Source of the DNA: Corythoichthys intestinalis
Lineage: Eukaryota; Chordata; Actinopteri; Syngnathiformes; Syngnathidae
DNA length: 64,000 nt
Direction: 5' to 3'
NCBI RefSeq assembly: GCF_030265065.1
Contig: NC_080413.1
Location: 687,001-751,000 of the forward strand
In this document: in pieces, positions 57,201 to 64,000 of the stretch
How positions within the stretch are numbered: position 1 is the first letter of the stretch
Layout of the letters: each line of letters begins with the position of its first letter
Position numbers and translations under genes: made by a program
The notes under the pieces: model-generated
The model's input: only the letters and a program-made list of their open reading frames with translations
Database searches by the model: none
Told to the model about the DNA's origin: nothing

Positions 57201-60200
57201 GAATAATAGATACAATTACTTACCTTCCTTTTATGGCTAGGATGAAACAAAAGCGGTTGCGCAACGTCTGTAAATAGGGGTTTTCAGGGTAAAACGGGCA
57301 AACTAAAAATAGTTCGGGGGCTTCATGCGCCATGAGTCTACTATGGCAGCATATAGACATATTGTTCTATCAAACACAACAGTTGTTTTGGCTTAAAATA
57401 CGGCAGTTTCTTTAAAAGAGAAGTGCAAGAGCAAAAACTGCTTTTTCAGTCTTGTCTGTGTTTTCCGCCATATATATATATATATATACAGTATTTATAT
57501 GTATATCACCGGTCCAAAGTGTGAGTGTCCTCTAGTGGAGAAAAAACATTGTTACGTTTGATTGGTTTCGTGTGGTTATTGTTGCGATGCCTCGTTGGTG
57601 AAAGTAAGAGAACCTCTGTCGGCATCTCTGGCAAAGATAAAGTTGATAAGTAGAATAAAAAGAAAAATGTAACGACTCCATCGTGTAGCCCAAAGTAGTG
57701 GAGTAAGAGTAATGTTTCTTCTTCACAAATCTACTCAAATAAAAGTGAAAAGTTTGTGCGTTGTAAAACTACTCTAAGAAGTACATTTTTCTCAATAAGT
57801 TACTCAAGTAATTGTAAGGAGTAAATCTAACGCGTTACTACCAACCTCTGAATTAAAATGACCCTAAACGCTGCGAAACCAACATTAAGTGACCCAAAAT
57901 CAACAGGAAGTGAACAACGAACAACAAATGAGCCAGAAAATGCCTTAAAATTAACAGGAAAATATCTCGAATGTACAGTAAGTGAGCCTGGTTAGGGTCC
58001 CATTCATTTAAACTAGGAGAAGTGGCTTTAAATGCTCATATCTGCGTGCCATTGACAACGCGAGGCGTCCAATCCATTTAGACGGGGAGGGGCGAAAGAA
58101 CCAAAGTTGGCAGCCAATGAGTTAAACTAGACATTATTTTGCTTCCTTTTTTAAAGTGACAAGACATGGATTCTTGGCGGGAGGATATGGATATCCCATT
58201 GGGATGCAAAGTATCACGATATATCACCATATCGATAATATATCATCAAACCTAACTAACAGCGTTAGCAGAAAGCTACGGCACTCTAACGGTCCTCGTT
58301 TACGTTGTCCTCGCTTGTGTGTCGCTTGCAGTCATCCGTGGAGAGGACACCAACATCTATGTCGCGGCGGGTGATGTGGCAACTCTGCCCTGCCGGATGG
58401 CTTCCTGCTCCGATTTGGAATGGTCGTATGCTCCGGGCTATGACCCGCCAATAAAGGAAGTGAAGGACGGGCGAGTTGAGATCCGCTCGTCCAGGAGCGG
58501 GCGCCTCAGCGTGAAAGACGACTGCTCCCTTCTCATCCAGGGGGTGACAGCGGATGACGCCGGTCTCTTCAAGTGTCAACTGCATGATCCAAATGAAAGA
58601 GTTTTCTTGACGGTGATGACACGTGAGTCAGTTGGAATCGGCCTATTATAATTTGGCTCCAATGGCGTGGGATATATTGATCTCTCGCCTATGGTTTTGA
58701 ATTTCGTCTGTCATTTGTAAAGAAAGCGAGCACTTATGTGCTACTGAGGCCTATGAGACACACGTGTCACTCCCAGGACTATTTCCTGGGCAAATGAATT
58801 GAGTTTTAACGATGAGTGATTATTCAGTTGCGATGACGAGTATGCTTCCATAAACGATGCAGCTGTGTCCTACACCCGATCCCAATCAATTTGATAGCAA
58901 GTTGAAAGGAATTGGATTGGTAGGCAATCCATTCTTTTTGGCTGACTTCCTTGTCCATGATAAGATGCTTATGGATCACCTCCTGTTGACTTTCCTGTCA
59001 CTTCTGGGACATTCCGGTGTTGTACCGAAATCTGCGATCCGTCAGAATCTGTGACGAAGGAGGGCGATGTCGCCAACAGCAAGGCCGACAGCAACGACGA
59101 AGAGGAATCGAAGAAGACCACTTACGCTAACGGCGTGAACTGCTACGTAAACGAGACTCGCTGCAAGTTGCGAGGCTTATTTTTCCTTTCACGGTATTAA
59201 CGTCGTGACATTCGATCATGACATCGTTACTAAGAAAATGTTTTAAAAAGTTTTGCATATTTAATGTGAATTTTTGACATTGTGAAATAGTCCGCTGTAA
59301 TAAATTGCTATTATTCTTCATCATGATGAGGTTATTATGTAAATATCCCATTAAATAGATTACATAAAATGTATGGCTTTTGATGTTGTGAAAATGTGCA
59401 CTTTTCTAAATTAGGTACTGTATTGTATTTGTGAAATTATGGAATTGTCCGCTCTTATAAATTACTTGCATTCTTTTAACTTATGACTCTTCCACACATG
59501 CACTCACAATTTTAAATGTATAAGGACAATGATATAAATATATGCCGTAGTCTTTGATTGATCTCGCTGTATTTTCCTTATGCTGTTGCCCAGCCCATCA
59601 AAGACAAATCCTTACTCATCTGACATTCTTTTTACCGTCATCTGAATACATAATACCCCAAAACGACCTCCAGAAACTATATCTTTATTGTCACAATGTC
59701 TGGTAGGTGCAGATGTGGCTGTCAGAAATTGTGATCCTCCCTATTGTGTCTAAAATGAAGTCACCACTAGGGCTCTTTGCTGTTTTTCTGACCCCCCCGC
59801 CCCCCCATACTACATCTCCTCTCAATTGGACCCCCAGAGTTTGTACATTTTGTCATCACTAAACATCACTATCATTAGATCAGCAAAGAGCCTTAAGGGT
59901 GACTTGTCTGATTTTAGACACAATACAGGAGGATCACAATTTCTGATAGGTGCAGATGTGGCTTACAGAAATTGTCAGCATCAGAAAATGTGATCCTCCT
60001 GTATTGTGTCTAAAATCCGTCAAGTCACCCTTAAGGCTCTTTACTGATCTAATGATCGTGATGTTTAGTGATGACAAAATGTACAAACTCTGGGGGTCCA
60101 ATTGAGAGGATATGTAGTATGGGGGGGGGGGGGGGGGGGCTTCAGAAAATCAGCAAAGAGCCTTAGTGGTGACTTCATTTTAGACACAATAGGGAGGATC

Positions 60201-63200
60201 ACAATTTCTGATAGGTGCAGATGTGGCTTACAGAAATGGTCAGCATCAGAAAATGTGATCCTCCAGTATTGAGTCTAAAATCAGTCAAGTCACCCTTAAA
60301 GCTCTTTGCCGATCCAATGACAGACCCCACTTCCCTAGTACATATTCCTTCAATTGGACCCCCAGAGCTGAAAATTGGGTTAATCGGCTATCGCAAAAGT
60401 GCAAGGGTCAATGTTAGAGCCCCACCTACAGTTGGGAAGGATCACAATTTCTGACAGCCACATTTGACCCTATCAGAAAATGTCATGATAAAATGTACAG
60501 ACTCTGGGGGTCCAATTGAGACGAGATGTGGTAGGGGGGAGTAGGAATAGTCTCAGGGGATCAGGAAAGGGCTTTAAGAGTGTTTTGATTGTTCTTAGAT
60601 ACAGTAGAGGAGTATCACTATTTCCGACAGCTACATCTGCACCTATCGGAATATGTAATAATTAAATATACACCCTCTGGGGGTCCAGTTGAGAGGATAT
60701 ATAGTAGGGGGGAGTTGGGATGGTGTCAGAAGATCAGCAAAGAGCTTTAAGAGTGACGTGATTTTTCTTAGACACAGTAGAGGAGTATCACCCAGGGCCG
60801 GCCCAGGCCATTTGGGGGCCCTAAGCAAAATAATGCAAAGAGGGCCCATATTTTTGGCCCACCATTTCGTCACAGTGTACTGTGAAACCCATACATGCAA
60901 TCCAACCCATACGTCCATATTTTGTATATTAATCAGATTTTGTTGCACTGCATACTTCAAACTTTTCACTCCAAATGATTGTCAGTACTTACAGTAGATA
61001 GTGCCAAACCTTTTTCTAAAAGAGGAAAGAAAGAAGTTAAGGAAGAACTTTTATTTTTTTAAGCTTGTAATCAAGTATCAAAACTCACAAAAGTCAAATA
61101 AAGCAAACTGTAGTAAACAAAATACAAATTAAACAATTGCCAGATTGGGGGCCCCCTAGTGATCAGAGGCCCTAAGCAGCTGCATAGTCTGCGTATAGGC
61201 TGGGCCGGCCCTGGTATCACCATTTCCGACGGCCACATCTGCATCTATGAGAAAACATGACACTAAAAATATAGTTTCTGGAGGTCGTTTTGAGGAAATA
61301 TGCGTTCAAATGACAGTAAGGGGGTGTCAAATAAGTAAGGAATTGCCTTCGATGGGCTGGGAAATAGCATAAGGAAAATACAGCGAAATCACACACTAAC
61401 TACCGCATTTACATTTATATCATTCATTGTCCTTATACATCGAAAATTGTGTATGCGTGAGTGTGTGAGGAAGAGGGATAAATTCATAGAATGTAATTTA
61501 TTGGTGCGGATAATTTCATAATCTCAAAAATACAATACAGCAATGTAATTTATTAGAACACACATTTTCACAATGTCAAAAGTCATACAATAAATGTAAT
61601 TCATTGAATAGGATATTTACACAATAACCTCGTCAGGAAGAATAAGAAGAAAAATGGCAATTTATTGCAACTTACTATTTCACAATATCAAAAGTAATCT
61701 ATTCAAGCAGAAATTTTCGAAACATCAAAACTTCATAATATATCATATAGCTACTGTATGTGATTTTTTGAAGCAGACATTTTCTTAATGTCAGCATCAT
61801 AATTAAATATCATGACGTTTATTCGGTGAAAGGGAAAATAAGCCTCGGCAACTGCGAGTGAATAGCCTCATTTACGTAGCAAATGGCAGTTTACGCTGTG
61901 AGCGTAAGTGGCCTTCTTCGATTCCTCGTCTTCGTTGCTGTCGGCCTGGCTTTTGGCAACATCGCCCTCTTCGTCACAGATTCTGACAGATCGCGGAGAG
62001 GCGTCGTGTCCCATTAGGCAAACCAGGCAATTGCCTAGGGCCCCCAGCCAGCAGGGGGCCCCAAAGGGCCAACAGATTTAGCACAAGCAGCTTTACTGCA
62101 CTGTTGCAGCGACAAGTGTAGGGAGTGTTTCAATACATGGAATCATTTGGCAGATTATCTAACGATTCTGTTATCGATCCCAATCAGCACTAACCATGTC
62201 ACGTAGATTATACATGTTTAAGAAAGCCCAATTGGCTATTAATACCACATGATTGTTTAAAGACTCACAAAGTACTCTCTGCAAAGTCCTTGCCGAGTTT
62301 TTTTATGTTGATTTTCACAGGCCACCTCATTATTCATGTGACTACTTAAAGAAATGTGGATTTTTCCAAAAAAGCCTATTAATGTGTCTATCGTATTCCT
62401 CGTTGAAAACTCTGTAAGAAAAATATAACATAAATGCATCTAAAATATTCCTAAACCATTTTATGAGAAAATTTAATATTCATTTCGGTCGGTAGTCCAC
62501 CAATCAGTGGTTTTTACGGAATAATTTGAATTTGGTGGGTAGTAGGGCCAATCTGACTACTGATTTCACACAAAGGTACATACCTCCGCATCCGATGGTG
62601 GTATTTTTGTGTTGCTACTCTTTCTTCTATTGTCCATATAAGTCCAACTGTCCCCCTTACTTGCACACGCTCGAAGGGCCCCATGTTGCTTGTTGCCTGG
62701 GGCCCCCGGGAACCCTTGCTACGCCTCTGGGATCGCATATTAGATTTTGGTACAACACCGGGGTCACTTGTTGATTTTGGGCATTGCCAGATTACTTCCT
62801 GTTGATTTTTGTTCACATTCTGTTGATTTTGGGGCATTCTGGGGTCATTTCTTGAACGTTTTGGTTTGCTTCCTGTTCATTTTGAGCCAATTGGAGGAAT
62901 TTCCTTAGTCGGCTTCCTTCTTCCCCGCAGTGACGTGGTCATCATGGGATCCGACGAAAGATGGCGAAGGGGTCCTGAAATGTTCCGTGGCCTGCTGGCC
63001 CGTACGCGAGTGCCGTTGCGGGAGGTTCCGCTGGAGGGACGGGGAAGACCGGGAATTTCCAAAGGAACGTTTTAGACAGGACCACTGCGAGTCCACTTTC
63101 ACAGTACCTCCCGTCGACCGGGACCGGAACTACACGTGCCAGTACGTGAGGAATGAAGAGGTGAGGGTCCGAGCCTGGCACACGTTCGACTTCCCGAGCG

Positions 63201-63352
63201 TGAACGAAGAAGGGCCGGCAGCGCCGGGGCTCGACCGGAACGTGCTCATTGGCATCGGAGCGGGCGCGGCCGTCCTGACCCTCGCGCTGGTCCTTGTGGC
63301 AGTCCTCGTCAAGTCCAGAAGGAACACGAGCCAGGGTACAAAGGTCATTTGA
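54267..63352 (+). CDS. Ig-superfamily type I membrane receptor, copy 3
   Basis: Three coding exons, 54267-54312, 58332-58622 and 62931-63352: 252 aa. Signal peptide [14 protein letters not shown], then a V-set-like domain (LPC, ASC, DLEW, SGRLSVKDDC, DAGLFKC) and a second domain with the conserved six cysteines (LKC, VAC, EC, RC, HC, YTC) and NYT. A membrane segment lies at about 217-239, with a short basic tail ending KVI and no tyrosine. It is closest to copy 2 in the V domain. It lacks the stalk residues found in copy 1 (GVTSAVPFERRE). Introns of 4.0 and 4.3 kb are filled with mobile DNA, so exon linkage rests on homology to compact copy 1 and on matching phases. All splice sites are canonical. 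Function is unknown; immune surface receptor is inferred. Confidence 0.85.
54313..58331. repeat. Repeat content of intron 1 of copy 3
   Basis: First about 340 bp align with intron 1 of copy 2. Then a hAT fragment (54690-55360), a T-rich tract with repeated GCTTCGATGTAAA words (55380-56440), the inverted copy C of the 1 kb TIR element (56484-57474), and a TAACGCGTTACT-type element (about 57500-57850). A MITE half near 58040-58130 precedes exon 2. Confidence 0.6.
54690..55360 (+). mobile_element. hAT fragment with transposase N-terminal remnant
   Basis: Left end reads CGATAATATCGGTTAATGAT and GATTATCGGCCGATAATGG, a familiar hAT terminus. Downstream, remnants of a BED-type transposase N-terminal region are readable (HHKDFWNEYEAAASAKAKA near 55127-55180, then MERHF). 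The frame is broken and the rest of the transposase is missing. Confidence 0.6.
60794..61213. mobile_element. 420 bp hAT MITE nested in the foldback element
   Basis: Perfect ends CAGGGCCGGCCC and GGGCCGGCCCTG with a perfect 8 bp duplication GTATCACC (60786-60793 and 61214-61221). Non-coding. Confidence 0.92.
61996..62729. mobile_element. 734 bp hAT element nested in the right arm of the foldback element
   Basis: Left end GAGAGGCGTCGTGTCCC, right end GGGAACCCTTGCTACGCCTC. Flanks AGATCGCG and GGATCGCA match at 6 of 8, and the uninterrupted left arm shows the original site GGATCGCA. It contains GGGGCCC-rich sub-terminal segments. Non-coding. Confidence 0.75.
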
Positions 63353-63397
63353 TTAGCCCGAACATTCCGTTGAGGTTTACACATTGTGTGCCATTTA

Positions 63398-63549
63398 CGG
63401 CAGAGGCAGGTAGTAACGCGTTACTTTTACTTGAGTAACTTTTTGAGAAAAATGTACTACTAAGTAGTTTTATGAAGCCATACTTTTATTGAGTAGATTT
63501 GTGCAGAAGAAACGCTACACTAGCGGTGACATTTTTCTTCTTTATTCTA
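63398..63549. repeat. TAACGCGTTACT-type repeat downstream of copy 3
   Basis: GTAGTAACGCGTTACTTTTA opens a repeat whose relative lies inverted at about 57500-57850. A third relative is near 37615-37745. Here it is interrupted by a Tc1 element at 63550. Confidence 0.55.
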
Positions 63550-64000
63550 CAGTGCTGGCCAAATTCTGTCAGATAACGCTCAATTTATTCCGGAAATTGA
63601 TTGCAATTACAAATGCTTTGGTAGTAATATCTTTGTTTATTTTGCTTGCAATGGAAAAACACAAAGGAGTATGGGGAAAAAAATCATTATCATTTTAAAC
63701 AAAACTCCAAAAATGGGCCGGACAAAAGTATTAGCACCCTTGTAAAATCATATGATGCTTCTCTAAATTGTGTCATTAACAGCACCTGTTACTTACCTGT
63801 GGCACATAATAGGTGGTTGCAATAACTAAATCAAACTTGCAGCCAGTTAAAATGGATTAAAGTTGACTCAGCCTCTGTCCTGTGTCCTTGCGTGTACCAC
63901 ATTGAGCATGGAGAAAAGAAAGAAGACCAAAGAATTGTCTGAGGACTTGAGAAGCAAAATTGTGAGGATGCATGGGCAATCTCAAGGCCATCTCCAAAGA
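63550..64000 (+). mobile_element. Tc1/mariner transposon, 5' part, cut by window end
   Basis: Starts CAGTGCTGGCCAAATTCTGT after a TA. An open frame from ATG 63908 to the window end (31 codons) begins MEKRKKTKELSEDLRSKIV, a typical Tc1 transposase N-terminus with helix-turn-helix start. A 5' fragment of the same family is at about 47677. Whether it is intact cannot be judged from this window. Confidence 0.8.

Larger units (their letters stand above)
59018..62757. mobile_element. 3.7 kb foldback DNA element (Ginger-like ends) in intron 2 of copy 3
   Basis: Starts TGTTGTACCGAAATCTGCGA and ends ATTTTGGTACAACA, flanked by a perfect 4 bp duplication CCGG (59014-59017 and 62758-62761). Intron 2 of copy 2 preserves the empty site, ATTCCGGGGTCAC. 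The arms are very long inverted repeats (about 59018-59850 against 61220-62750) and the centre contains smaller palindromes with GTGATCCTCC and TCTAAAAT words. TGTNR ends and a 4 bp target site fit Ginger transposons; no integrase is present, so the class is tentative. Two hAT elements are nested inside. Confidence 0.75.

Noticed and set aside
59640-61320. Regular repeats of GTGATCCTCC-type words as a CRISPR-like array
   Set aside because: Spacing is irregular, the words occur in both orientations as nested palindromes, and the host is a vertebrate; they are arms of a foldback transposon.

Overview
This window is teleost fish nuclear DNA. It has small exons with GT-AG introns, no operons, one dense CpG-rich promoter, and introns and spacers packed with fish-type DNA transposons (hAT, Tc1/mariner, piggyBac-like), a tRNA-derived SINE and an L2-like LINE. 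The protein-coding genes read clearly as vertebrate orthologues. A percomorph is likely. The abundance of one short palindromic repeat reminded me of pipefish-type genomes, but that is only an impression.

Layout. (1) About 6.2-6.5 kb, minus strand: first coding exon of a PP1-inhibitor gene, best called ppp1r14c (KEPI) because iyd lies beside it. Its other exons lie beyond the left edge. (2) 8.8-13.9 kb, plus: a complete five-exon iodotyrosine deiodinase gene (iyd, 290 aa). (3) 17.0-34.3 kb, plus: a complete 19-exon sec63 (756 aa), the ER J-domain partner of the Sec61 translocon. (4) 41.2-63.4 kb, plus: a head-to-tail cluster of three related type I immunoglobulin-superfamily receptor genes. 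Each has three coding exons: a short signal-peptide exon, a V-set exon, and an exon fusing a six-cysteine second Ig-like domain to the transmembrane segment and tail. I do not recognise a named family for them.

The Ig cluster is the most interesting part. Copies 2 and 3 are sisters: they share intron insertions that copy 1 lacks. Copy 1 is compact (about 1.5 kb). Copies 2 and 3 have been inflated to 6.7 and 9.1 kb by transposons. Copy 2 has lost the stop codon used by copies 1 and 3 and reads 21 residues further, gaining VMYENV, which fits both an ITIM (V-x-Y-x-x-V) and a Grb2-type YxN site. The end of that extension comes from a palindromic MITE fragment. Copies 2 and 3 share an exact PU.1-type box (AAAGAGGAAGTG on the minus strand) about 180 bp before the ATG, and its core is broken in copy 1.

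The rest is mobile DNA, much of it with readable target-site duplications. Examples are a three-level nest (hAT in piggyBac-like in hAT, 43.6-45.7 kb) and a 3.7 kb foldback element with TGT...ACA ends and a CCGG duplication, inserted in intron 2 of Ig copy 3 and itself carrying two hAT insertions. No CRISPR, rRNA or functional tRNA gene was seen.
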